Below, piece after piece: positions 57,301 through 64,000 of a stretch of 64,000 nucleotides of DNA. Under the pieces are notes generated by a model. The model had not been told where the DNA came from and ran no database searches. It saw only the letters and a list, made by a program, of their open reading frames with translations. Within the stretch, counting starts at the first letter, position 1. Each line of letters starts with the position of its first letter. The position numbers were made by a program, and so were the translations under genes. Source of the stretch: Agapanthus africanus (lineage: Eukaryota > Streptophyta > Magnoliopsida > Asparagales > Amaryllidaceae); contig JASDDO010000026.1 in the NCBI GenBank assembly GCA_030015575.1, positions 27,544,079-27,608,078 of the forward strand. Reading direction: 5' to 3'.

Positions 57301-57607
57301 GCTTGATGCCCTTGACGAAACTCGGCTCATAGCGCAACAACATCTAGAAGCCTACAAAGCAAAGATGACGCGCTCGTACGAGAGATTGACCAGGCCGAGG
57401 ACATTCCGCCAAGGCGAACTCGTGCTAGTGGTCAAGAGACCTATGATCCCCAATCGTGCCAAACGGGGGAAATTTGAGCCAAACTACGAAGGCCCCTACA
57501 TCATAGACAAGGTCTATCAGGGTGAAGCCTATCTACTCATGGACATGCACGGTGAAAGGCCTTTCAGGCCAATAAACGGCCGCTTCTTAAAGAAATACTA
57601 TGCTTGA
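48374..57607 (+). CDS. gag-pol: Intact gag-pol polyprotein, Tat lineage
   Basis: One frame of 3077 codons from ATG 48374 (MASTSAKSSN); the frame is open 21 codons further up but with no ATG. Order: N-terminal region with four SVFxRL repeats (about 70-190); gag core (about 530-690, YSELPNDSIKTFAEM); zinc knuckle 1 (about 787-801, CX2HX4HX4C); knuckle 2 (about 1095-1108); protease DNGSS at 1342; knuckle 3 (about 1851-1864); RT with YIDD at 2184-2187; a gypsy-type RNase H (about 2325-2450) whose first catalytic Asp is replaced (YTTALEGS); an archaeal-type RNase H with YFDGAS (D2482), an NNEAEYEAL Glu, GDSQLVV and KADALAKLA; integrase with an HHCC finger (from about 2725) and D2795, D2856, E2892 (D,D35E); C-terminus KKYYA without chromodomain. 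Gag and pol are fused, so protease must do all cleavage. It makes particles and copies and integrates the element. Confidence 0.97.
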   Translation: MASTSAKSSNCSNCNCDQRSTSPGGIAYGPQAASLFTMPVDQVTQATTGLFFGTILPSLSFTAPVLTKEAHKKSVFDRLTPAAAPLNESPNVNASVFSRLGRKSCELIIGPTISEEATSKKVVVPAPEIAKAASPAKKSVFTRLTASAPAPAIQRTSVFDRLTPTATPHPHMGQDETILTADPTPSARHARRRHWRRVRKAGGNSPSGLTPSAPVAEVNAAVPTGNSFEMLNKVRRNSPTAVLKRSPPPLKKVAEIKPEQPQSPQQLSSKIYKVWRQARVSIIDPNFSRQHKKLKIQPEAGHQAKPRKAIGTPTSTAPSTSTAHKRRRPEKTPQRATTAKRTEPRRPKSGGMMVHTVYMASGKEESRTSTGHRPLTRSVTKAQEQQQKLQEMMNAMAALTGPKENPETSSDARQEEETDAEFLRRILEKKDKEAAEQAANIQRMGLLFQDMIGMMIQKDLPAEDPPIVLEDDRGETSNPLPALSTAKEEAISNADLDDYIAQQIRVHHATEAAGQVVKTGRPYPSWYDQIKYPQGYTIPKFHVYKGTGNPHQHVAQFRALCGNTGGDDKLLLRQFVGSLSETTFEWYSELPNDSIKTFAEMELLFTQRFASASERTPITALINARVKPGETWVQYAIRWRNLWSRCEQRIEEAPAVGMFVGTLDPHTTISQFMMFFKPTTFQALIDKLAQMDQMGHRPPPPKLEPRNDKGKGRATFVANAQQQPNAPKPADQLEERRRYYNEKMKRPYSFPRDKTKRLFELAIRNRLINLPNPRRPPQPTEVNNPSYCPYHQTVSHPIEDCFVFKGWIEDQYLQGKFVLSEKWKVSPPQPHTPKKTDTLGATCSFIEEAPWEVVLSTKTKRMLRDLHACPAIEWKDPLEPQIIEGMLKPRTTTKARDKGPNTHAQPSKSSKKKKKKSKKPAKLGDEHTNLQKQIDALEEYNQKARTPVTLQEFLNHIFQEGDDEESSTDESEEYVASCNVISHSFTDDEKTPSTKKLEAEPERAWLTNEMINAFLDEIRLKSKADQEREMATSEGTKCRRLNERVELPPPDQKASEVDKKIFKTRKRFAKAMSMGMKLPPSEGNTHDGAERHPNYCAYHRRISHPTEECDAFKIWWQGYVTRQQHFKRMKRKSRRERRSTVEGHNRTTGNCYMVNAGGSQVLTFGSDSDEEMALGPLFKESVLGKEEESEACENIQLRNHTLPEKNLGPISRKDKGKEKATEDITLDDQVMKELAAKDPPRRSKVDYNILAHLRKLPSQLSILDALLLSKEARDSLIKALQEPEQFQAFLATEKMKDELKEVHTANITFGDEDLLLGTCDHNRPLYVSGYCHDIKIGKILVDNGSSVNLLNVRVLKEICMSVQHLARDKITISGFDSQSSRTLGSVILTLRFGLLVTDIKFHVIDANTCYNALLGRPWLHEYNIIPSTQHQCMKYFKDGFEYTVTGELNPFSVNEVRKYEDAKYFLPDFEDTERCRNPENKAAATIPVFGSDTEEEEEIVYAGPSRRSNPGTSAPMLVFGSDSEDEVNAVFSNRLPIQAPLGDDHSLQITMVPREHYKDLDTLQAHNVQDLQTFYIPPRQRGEKVILFYRSSESQIEKEIWHGADATCDRLQPIRLPRYYTNGLKNLLKRQGVPLKQTVRQARFYNKIWDVPGTQRKLPNGKMETLGLGYARAGKRERVHSNYAIYTFDEEEDALSGDANPSSKLHPAIRTPSPSFGERTDKPIRKMGPKAQENHNREMAIYEKARTQRLFQQAPKDKDAHLCQPIVRKARCGDGNKLRSGKRSRQQRRRIRGLRVLRGSDSSLMEKMSRAYSFPRDKTEKLLKLALKHQMIALPESRHPEQANKASRLSYCSYHRAIGHPTEDCFTFKNWVKDQYQRGRFALSNGWRVTPPQKHEPKAARAKPDPPQSWERIRTCYTITILKEERENMDDFPQCFENSDDEVISEFPPAPRELEDGIHTTADNLRKIELGSADDPRSTFVSELLSEEKVAALKNVLLRHKDCFAWNYSEMPGLDPEVAVHKLAISPDIKPVKQAPRRMRLELEMSINAEVKKLIDSGFIQEVQYPDWIANIVPVMKKNGTVRICVDFRDLNKACPKDDFPVPVTELMIDNTSTHEVFSFMDGSSGYNQIKMHPEDQKHTAFRTPLGIFCYRVMPFGLKNAGATYQRAMTKIFDDLIHDIVECYIDDLVVKSMSYEDHLKHLETVFQRLRQYNLKMNPLKCAFGVSSGKFLGFIVRHRGIEIDPSKIKAIMEMPPPRTLKQLRSLQGKLAYIRRFIANLSGKCRPYSHLIKKGTPFVWDHKCQGALDEIKQYLQNPPVLAAPVKGKPLILYTTALEGSLGALWAQENDQGKERALYYLSRVLLEAERNYSPIEKHCLALIFAITKLRHYALAHEVRLISKVDPLKYLMSKAILTGRLAKWALLLMEFSVTYQPLKAVKGQAIADFLAEHPIPADSPLNCDLPDEHAFDAIGSGSTRWELYFDGASSVKKQKQGIPMIKSGIGLIFATPQGGIMRFAFSLTEPRTNNEAEYEALIAGLEIAIDLGIEDLLIYGDSQLVVSQVNGDYQTCKPELVRYGEKVQQLLIQIPSYTLENIPRAENSKADALAKLAKELADENLDDVRIVVQSRRVLAPAEIPPELYKEKGATEQTTLQIKDHEKAEDWREVLIDYFKSHRMPKDTSSRHQLMKRALSFAYVNDTLYKRSFDSLWLRCLGPDEAERVIQEVHDGLCGSHQAGPKMKLKIKRMGYYWPTMIQDCLEYAKQCHACQIHGDFIHQHPNPLHPTVASWPFEMWGTDIVGPIEPASSRGHRFILATTDYFSKWAEAIPLREVKTENILHFFKTHVIYRFGTPRRIISDNGPAYRSHKISRFAQQHNIDWRYSSVYNPRANGLAEAFNKTLTKIIKKTVSRNKRDWHERLQEALWAYRTTFRTATNTTPYALVFGTEAVLPLEIELPSLRVAIHHELTDEENAHLRLEELDALDETRLIAQQHLEAYKAKMTRSYERLTRPRTFRQGELVLVVKRPMIPNRAKRGKFEPNYEGPYIIDKVYQGEAYLLMDMHGERPFRPINGRFLKKYYA

Positions 57608-57703
57608 TGAGCCATAGCCTGGGTCAATGATAGATGACGACGACTATGTCCGCTCGCTATCTTCCTAGATTCAGACTTTGCAAGCAGTGGCTGGCCCTCC
57701 CAT

Positions 57704-57955
57704 ATCGACGGACCGAAACGTCCTTAAACTAACGACGGACCGGAACGTCCTTAAACTAACGACGGACCGGAACTTCCTTAAACTATCGACGGACCGAAAC
57801 GTCCTTAAACTAACGACGGACCGAAACGTCCTTAAACTAACGACGGACCGAAACGTCCTTAAACTAACGACGGACCGAAACGTCCTTAAACTATCGACGG
57901 ACCGAAATGTCTTTAAACTAACGACAGACCGAAAAGTCCCTAAACTACTACCGCA
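57704..57955 (+). repeat. Post-pol 27-bp array, copy B
   Basis: Nine to ten nearly identical units of ACGACGGACCGAAACGTCCT plus TAAACTA. More homogeneous and longer than in copy A. Confidence 0.92.
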
Positions 57956-58009
57956 GCATCCTTAGGCTGACGAGATAAAAAAAAAGAGAAAATAAAAAAT
58001 AAAAAAACG

Positions 58010-58115
58010 GTGCGTCCACGAGCAAAACGGGCACGGATGAAAACCCGAAAGGGCTCCGTGAGTAAAAACAGCAGGACTACCGGCGAGTATTTGTGAAAAC
58101 CCGAAAGGGCGCAAC
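58010..58115 (+). repeat. Single copy of the GGGCACGGATGAAAACCCG unit
   Basis: One unit of the repeat that is duplicated at 14020-14305 in copy A. Confidence 0.75.
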
Positions 58116-58129
58116 CTCGTTAAAAGACA

Positions 58130-58350
58130 CTTATAGGGTCCTCTCGACCTTGTAAGGAGAAACCACCTGCGTGAGATCCTTACGACTCACAAAGGAGCAA
58201 CACACTTAGGGATCCTCACGATTCCTAAGGAGAAAATACACTTACGAGATCCTCACGACTCGTAAGGAGAACTCTCTTATGGGACCCTCACGGCTCATGA
58301 GACTTGAAAGTCTTAAGTTATCGAAACCTAAACCTGTTCTTAAGCAAATC
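58130..58350. repeat. Hairpin cluster 1 (copy B)
   Basis: Counterpart of 14308-14515: five inverted repeats in the same order, then CTTAAG...CTTAAG. For example CTTACGAGATC/GACTCGTAAG here against CTTGCGAGATC/GACTCGTAAG in copy A. Confidence 0.8.
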
Positions 58351-58445
58351 CTCCACAACCTTCGATATTGCCCTACAAGGGACTCAATACTGACCCTTGT
58401 ATACAATCCACGGACGCGAATAAACATTTCCCCAGCAAAGTCCAA

Positions 58446-58665
58446 CCCTTGTAGGTCCTCTCGACCCATAAGGAGAAAGCCCTCTTGTAGGATCCTTATG
58501 ACTTACAGAGGAGCGCACACTTAGGACCCCTCACGATCCCTAAGGAGAAAATACACCTGCAAGATCCTCACGACTTGTAGGGAGAAATACCTTTGTGAGA
58601 CCCTTACGGCTCATGAAGTCAAAAGCCTTGGTCGACAGGACCCTTAACCCTGTTTGCCAAGCCAC
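58446..58665. repeat. Hairpin cluster 2 (copy B)
   Basis: Counterpart of 14655-14866. The sixth stem is CCTTGGT...GCCAAG here and CCTTAGT...ACTAAG in copy A, a paired change at the same locus. Confidence 0.8.
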
Positions 58666-58794
58666 CTTTGTTCAACATCGACAGAGGCGAATGATGATTC
58701 GCTCCTGGCAATATTCCAGTTGTAGCGGTGCTGATGCCGAAATCGGTGCCTAAAATCCAGGCTTGCAGCGAAAAAGCTAGCAAGCCACACATGC

Positions 58795-59030
58795 CTACAA
58801 AATAGCCGAAATGATGGGGCAGCTTGCAATAAAAAACAGCAAGTAAAAATGAAGGCATGAAAAATAGCCGAAATGATGGGGCAACTCGCAATAAAAAGCA
58901 GCGAGCAGAAAATAAATAAATAGCCGAAATGATTGGGCACCGCGAAAAATAGCCGAAATGATGGGGCAATCGCGACCTTCGCGATATAAAAGCTGAAATG
59001 ATAGAGCATCGCGGAAAAAGAAATAAAATA
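58795..59030. repeat. TAGCCGAAATGAT repeats (copy B)
   Basis: Same organisation as 14995-15245, with CTTGC/GCAAG and CTCGC/GCGAG stems and TCGCGACCTTCGCGA. Confidence 0.75.
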
Positions 59031-59309
59031 AAAGTGAAATCCTCGCCCTACAGGTGATGTTACATCTACCTCTGTATACAATCCAGGGGCGCAAACAAAG
59101 AAGGGATCATACTCCTTCCCCAGGTTTCATCATAAGGAGAAGCCAAATCTCGACGGTTCACAGATAGCCTAGAGATCATCTCGACGTCCGTCTCATGGCA
59201 GCAGACACAACATCAAGCGAAACGGAACAGCGGCAACCCCCAGTTCCATGGCTCGGCGATACATATCACCAAGAGTCAAACCTCCATCCCGTGAAATGCG
59301 GATACAATC

Positions 59310-60510
59310 AACAAAATTCCTGGTCACGTGGAACACGGATAACGTCACTCTTTGACCCCGTGGAAAACATCCAGAGCGGATCCTGGTCCTCGCAGAACAC
59401 GGCAGTAAACCCGTGCGAAGCATCCAGAGCGGAGCCTAGTCCTCGCCTAACGCGGCAGTGAACCCGTGTGAAGCATCTAGTGCAAAATTCCTGGTCACGT
59501 GGAACGCGGATAATGTCACTCTTTGACCCCATGGAAAACGTCCAGAGCGGATCCTGGTCCTCGCAGAACACGGCAGTGAACCCGTGCGAAGCATCTAGAG
59601 CGGAGCCTAGTCCTCGCCTAACGCGGCAGTGAACCCGTGTGAAGCATCTAGTGCAAAATTCCTGGTTACGTGGAACGCGGATAATGTCACTCTTTGACCC
59701 CGTGGAAAACGTCCAGAGCGGATCCTGGTCCTCGCAGAGCACGGTAGTGAACCCGTATGAAGCATCCAGAGCGGAGCCTAGTCCTCGCCTAACGCGGCAG
59801 TGAACCCGTGTGAAGCATCTAGTGCAAAATTCCTGGTTACGTGGAACGCGGATAATGTCACTCTTTGACCCCGTGGAAAACATCCAGAGCGGATCCTGGT
59901 CCTCGCAGAGCACGGCAGTGAACCCGTGTGAAGCATCCAGAGCGGAGCCTAGTCCTCGCCTAACGCGGCAGTGAACCCGTGTAAAGCATCTAGCGCAAAA
60001 TTCCTGGTTACGTGGAACGCGGATAATGTCACTCTTTGACCCCATGGAAAACGTCCAGAGCGGATCCTGGTCCTCGCAGAGCACGGCAGTGAACCCGTGT
60101 GAAGCATCCAGAGCGGAGCCTAGTCCTCGCCTAACGCGGCAGTGAACCCGTGTGAAGCATCTAGTGCAAAATTCCTGGTTACGTGGAACGCGGATAATGT
60201 CACTCTTTGGCCCCGTGGAAAACGTCCAGAGCGGATCCTGGTCCTCGCAGAGCACGGCAGTGAACCCGTGTGAAGCATCCAGAGCGGAGCCTAGTCCTCG
60301 CCTAACGCGGCAGTGAACCCGTGTGAAGCATCTAGCGCAAAATTCCTGGTTACGTGGAACGCGGATAATGTCACTCTTTGACCCCGTGGAAAACGTCCAG
60401 AGCGGATCCTGGTCCTCGCCAAGCACGGCAGCGAACCCGTGTGAAGCATCCAGAGCGGAGCCTGGTCCTCGCCAAGCACGGCAGTGAACCCGTGTGAAGC
60501 ATCCAGAGCA
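59310..60510. repeat. 171-bp tandem repeat, copy B
   Basis: Seven units, markers at 59501, 59672, 59843 and onward, period exactly 171 bp. The minus strand is open for 372 codons as a consequence of the 57-codon period. Confidence 0.93.
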
Positions 60511-60514
60511 AATA

Positions 60515-61000
60515 CCGGACTGTGGAGTCCTTAAAATCCACGGACTATGACGTCCTTAACCTCGACCGTGATGTCTTAAAACTAACGATCAACCCCCCCG
60601 ATTCCCTACGGATTCTACCTTGGTTTAAGGGTACATCTCTTCACTCCTTTGATACCTGGCGTTGTAATTCCTCAACGTCTTCAAAGAGGTGACGGGTCCC
60701 TGCAACCAAACACCGGACTGTGGAGTCCCTAAATCCACGGACTATGAGGTCCTTAACCTTGACCGTGATGTCTTAAAACTAACACCGGACTGTGGAGTTC
60801 CTAAATCCACGGACTATGAGGTCCTTAACCTTGACCGTGATGTCTTAAAACTAACATCGGACTGTGGAGTCCCTAAATCCACGGACTATGAGGTCCTTAA
60901 CCTTGACCGCGATGTCTTAAAACTAACATCGGACTGTGGAGTCCTTAAATCCACGGACTATGAGGTCCTTAACCTTGACCGCGACGTCTTTAAACTACAA
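60515..61000 (+). repeat. LTR-like 72-bp array and stem-loop, copy B post-pol region
   Basis: Matches 16325-16830 of copy A and the LTR 24-bp array; stem-loop at 60642-60690. Confidence 0.8.
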
Positions 61001-61054
61001 TACCTGGAGAAACCCCTGACTCCGTAAAACACGGACAAGGGCGACCACACCCAG

Positions 61055-61272
61055 CACTTACAAGTCCTCACGACCTGTAAGGAAGAAAAATTTCTCTTGT
61101 GAGATCCTTGCGACTCTCAAGGGAAAACCCGCTTAAGAATCTTCACGATTCTTAAGAAGAACTTACACCTATGGGATCCTCTCGACCTGTAGGGAGAAAA
61201 ACTCTTTATGAGACCCTCGTGGCTCATAAAATGCAAAAGTCTTAGGAAGCAGATCTTAACCCTGAATCCTGA
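61055..61272. repeat. Hairpin cluster 3 (copy B)
   Basis: Counterpart of 16880-17105. The first hairpin is CTTACAAGTC/GACCTGTAAG here and CTTGTGGGTC/GACCCGCAAG in copy A: several bases changed on both arms. Confidence 0.8.
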
Positions 61273-61678
61273 GCCATCGCTGTCCTGCAAAGAGATCAAG
61301 ATAAATTGTCCGAAGAACACATTCAATAGAAAGGGGACGCACCATTGAAGGGAAGAATATGTCTTCATTTGTAAACCTCCCTTCGACAACAATACTCGAT
61401 CTAAAGCCAGCACAAACCACCCGATACGGGAGATAACGAGGCAAGTTTCCGATCTATATCCTATCAGGCGCGCATTTGCAACTGTACGAATGTTTAAAAG
61501 GAAATGTTGCCCGAGGCACTGATGTGCATGCAACGTAACGATGGTACTCGTAATTAAAGAAAAATAGACGGCTCATTTACGCAAGCAAGACACACGTACG
61601 ACAATCTGACAAGCATGAAAATTCAACAGAAAGCATGCAAACCACCAATGATTAAAGGAATACATTGATTCAAACATA

Positions 61679-62212
61679 CTACATTGGTGGGAAAAGATCA
61701 CCAAATAAGGGATCAGAAATACAAGGGTTAACAAAGCAAAACACAAAATTCTCCAACTCCCTCTCCGCCTTCTCCAGCACGTCAAAGCGGCGGTTTTCGC
61801 GAGGAGTCGCTCCCCACCGGTTGGAGCCGTGCTCATCAGCGAAAGCAGACATGATGGCCCGACGAGCTCTTATCTGACTCAGTAAATGAACTGAGTGATC
61901 CTTCAGAGCTTGAGTGATCAGACAAGCCTCACGAAAGCACTCAATCTTGTCCTCCGCCGCGTCAAGGATCGCCGGAGTCATCTCCGCCGGATGAGGGGGT
62001 ATATCGGCAAGCACAGACATGACGATCATCCGGAGCCAAATGGAGCCCATGGGAAGAGGAGAGCCCCGACGGGTCAGTAGCTCGTACATCACCGTGTCAC
62101 ATTGAGCGTCGGTGAGAAGGGGATCCGCCAGCCTCGCAGCGAAGCGAGGAATTATCTCCTCAAGGGGCACCTCCCATGGTTGCCGACGAGCATGGGGACG
62201 ATTGCAAGCCAT
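61679..62212 (-). CDS. Intact antisense ORF aORF-2
   Basis: Minus-strand ORF of 177 codons from ATG 62212 (MACNRPHARRQPWEVPLEEI) to a stop at 61679, inside the post-pol region of a sense-strand retrotransposon. It is the same length as the broken copy at 18045-18578 and a paralogue of aORF-1 (19045-19551). The protein looks soluble and helical, with no signal peptide or membrane segment and no domain I recognise. A TATA box (62301-62306) lies 89 bp upstream, and the 3' LTR start is 0.5 kb upstream. It could encode an accessory protein; an alternative is that the frame is kept because the sense RNA is selected for another reason. Confidence 0.6.
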   Translation of the reverse strand: MACNRPHARRQPWEVPLEEIIPRFAARLADPLLTDAQCDTVMYELLTRRGSPLPMGSIWLRMIVMSVLADIPPHPAEMTPAILDAAEDKIECFREACLITQALKDHSVHLLSQIRARRAIMSAFADEHGSNRWGATPRENRRFDVLEKAERELENFVFCFVNPCISDPLFGDLFPPM

Positions 62213-62300
62213 GGCGATCGATCGGGTTCTCAAAGATGACCACCTTAAGGTATGAATGGGTTTCTCAGTGAAGAAAAGAAGTAAGGCATAGGGTTCAGGT

Positions 62301-62306
62301 TATATA
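62301..62306 (-). promoter_or_regulatory. Antisense TATA box for aORF-2 (copy B)
   Basis: Minus-strand CCCCTATATA; preceding GCATTAAATGC and spacing to the ATG agree with copy A. Confidence 0.5.
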
Positions 62307-62312
62307 GGGGAG

Positions 62313-62690
62313 CATTTAATGCTATGCACAAAAAATGTTGTGCATGGCGGGACTACTCTCAAAGCCCGGAAAGAAGGGGAGAGCATTGGAAATGAAATCC
62401 AACGACGCATTGGAATCAGGTTAGGGAAATGAAACGTCCCTATCAAGCAGATCCCTGCATGGGCAATACGTGAGCACTAGCCTTCGATTGGAAGATAAAG
62501 TGGCCCTGCACAAACACAACAGAAAACTAAGCCCCGAGAACGAGAATCAAACTCTTAAAAGAAAGGTTTGAAAAGAAGAGGATGAAAAAGCGAAGGCGCT
62601 TCTGAAAGGACAAGTCATCTATCCTACTCCCAAAACAGATCCAACGGTCACAAAAGGTGACAGCGTTGCACTCACGTGCAGACACGTGAG
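62313..62690. other. Non-coding segment between aORF-2 promoter and 3' LTR (copy B)
   Basis: Corresponds to part of 18700-20200 in copy A but lacks aORF-1. It keeps one G-box palindrome (CACGTGCAGACACGTG at about 62673) just before the polypurine tract. No coding sequence seen. Confidence 0.6.
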
Positions 62691-62699
62691 AACAACGCT

Positions 62700-62710
62700 G
62701 TGGGGGCATT
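62700..62710 (+). promoter_or_regulatory. Polypurine tract, copy B
   Basis: GTGGGGGCATT directly before the 3' LTR, identical to copy A. Confidence 0.75.
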
Positions 62711-64000
62711 TGTTTCCTGATTTAAAATCAGAAAAGCTTCTGGAAAAAGCTTCAAAAGAGGGTCACATGCTTACACATGACCAGTAGTCACGTGTTGGCA
62801 TGCGACACCTAAAAGCATCAGCAAGGCAAATTCAGCTTCCCGATTACATCAAAGATAAGGGCTTCAGAAAGGGTCACGTGCTCCCACGTGACCTGGGTCA
62901 CGTGTTGGCACGTGACAATCAAAAGCGGCTTCAAAACCCAACAGCTCCCTGAGCAAATCAAGAAAAAAGCTTCGGAAGAGGTCACGTGCTCCCACGTGAC
63001 CAGGGTCACGTGTTGGCACGTGACACTTAAAGCAGCAGTCTTGTTCTCCAGTTACATCAAGGAAAGAGGCTCCAGACAAGGGTCACGTGCCCACACGTGA
63101 CCAGTGGTCACGTGTTGGCACGCGATGACCAAGCAGCGGCAAAGGTATAGCGCAAAGGAAAGATGATGGCTCATTCCAAAGAGGGTCACGTGCCCACACG
63201 TGACCATGGGTCACGTGGTCACACGTGACCGGCTTTCAAAGCCCATTTTGTTAACAGAATTAAATTCTGAAAGAGATTCAAATCTTTCCAAAGGAAAGCG
63301 ATTATCTGGAACCAATCGAATTAAAGATTTAAAGATGATTAAATATCATCTATCTATGGGAAAATCTCGAGTTTGGAAAGATTTCCCCTTTAAATCTAAC
63401 AGCAATAACAAAGGAGAATCCCTGGATTTGAAATCCAATGGTGGATAAAATTCACCTAATAATCCAAGGGTCAAAAACAAATGATGGATACAAATCAAAT
63501 CTCTTAATAAAGATTCATCAAAAACTAATTGATTCGGCTGCTTCTCCTATAAATAGGAGCCTAGAGACACAAAAAGAGGGATAGATACACGCAGAGGGAG
63601 AAAAAAGGAGAGAGCCTTGATACTTTGAGGAATTTGGAGCTTCTGCAAAAAGAAAACCTTAGGTAAGAAAGGGAAGGCTTCCTGAAAGAAGGAGAATTTA
63701 ATTCTCAACAGAGTTTAACTCTGACAAAATAAAAAACAGAAGAACATATTTCTTCTCTCTTTGATAGAGGATCTGCAAAGTGCACATCTCCCCTTTAGGT
63801 TGAGAATTTAATTCTCAATGGGTTGAGATCCTGCCATGCAGATCCAAAACATGGAGAGGGAATGGAAAAACGAGAATTTAATTCTCACAGAACTATAGGA
63901 ATTTAATTCCTCTAAGATAAAAGTAGGGCTTGACCCTGTGTTATGGGAATTTAATTCCTTCAGAACAGAGAGAAACAGGGTTTAACCCTAATTAAGAACT
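62711..64000 (+). repeat. 3' LTR of copy B, truncated by the window end
   Basis: Colinear with 44619-45905 and about 99% identical by eye. TATA box 63548-63555 and splice donor CCTTAG|GTAAGAAA near 63663 are present. Confidence 0.95.

Larger units (their letters stand above)
44619..64000 (+). mobile_element. Giant Tat element copy B, coding-intact, right end outside window
   Basis: 5' LTR 44619-48221, PBS, intact gag-pol, 5.1 kb post-pol region, polypurine tract, and the first 1290 bp of the 3' LTR. About 14 substitutions separate the visible parts of the two LTRs (about 1%). Full length should be near 21.7 kb if the 3' LTR matches the 5' LTR. It is inserted in the gag of copy C; CACCC (44614-44618) is the candidate left target duplication. 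Confidence 0.96.

Noticed and set aside
61117-61533. 138-codon minus-strand frame in the copy B post-pol region
   Set aside because: It overlaps hairpin cluster 3 and is not kept as a homologous frame in copy A.

Overview
This is plant nuclear DNA: a host gene with plant introns, GT-AG splicing and plant transposon families. It looks angiosperm; a monocot is possible but not shown. About three quarters of the window is LTR retrotransposon, dominated by one family of giant Ty3/gypsy elements. The polyprotein (gag, protease, RT, a degenerate RNase H, a second archaeal-type RNase H, integrase, no chromodomain) places the family in the Tat lineage (relatives: Ogre, Retand, Grande).

Layout. 1-1098 is the 3' end of an LTR (copy Z) entering from the left. 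1379-24469 is a complete 23.1 kb element (copy A) flanked by the 5-bp target duplication GTGCA; its gag-pol has several stops, two small frameshifts and a larger deletion. 24475-25940 is degenerate telomere-like repeat plus the end of a CACTA-type transposon. 25941-37782 is a host island with one gene on the minus strand, a 10-exon, 499-residue ankyrin-RING E3 ubiquitin ligase of the XB3/XBAT32 type; its introns hold a 672-bp hAT-type element with an 8-bp target duplication and a 1.17 kb Tourist-like foldback element. From 37783 elements are nested: a gag-only gypsy element (copy D, minus strand), broken by giant copy C (41055), whose gag is broken by giant copy B (44619 to beyond the window). 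B has an uninterrupted 3077-codon gag-pol and its two LTRs differ by only about 1% where both are visible, so it is the youngest and possibly competent copy.

How the giant elements are built. A 3.1-4.3 kb LTR carries G-box palindromes, a TATA box inside a palindrome, a strong splice donor, long runs of short palindromes and 24/27-bp arrays. Then come the PBS, a conserved splice acceptor 14 nt before the gag ATG, gag-pol, and a 5-6.5 kb post-pol region with 27-bp arrays, hairpin clusters, 171-bp tandem repeats and genes on the opposite strand, ending in a purine tract. The most unusual signal is that nearly all non-coding parts consist of short inverted repeats whose two arms change together between copies, so that pairing is kept while sequence is not. 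The second is an antisense transcription unit (TATA boxes, ORFs of identical length in A and B, a poly(A) signal in A). The third is a predicted 2.5-2.8 kb leader intron that would remove most of the LTR leader and the PBS from the gag-pol mRNA.
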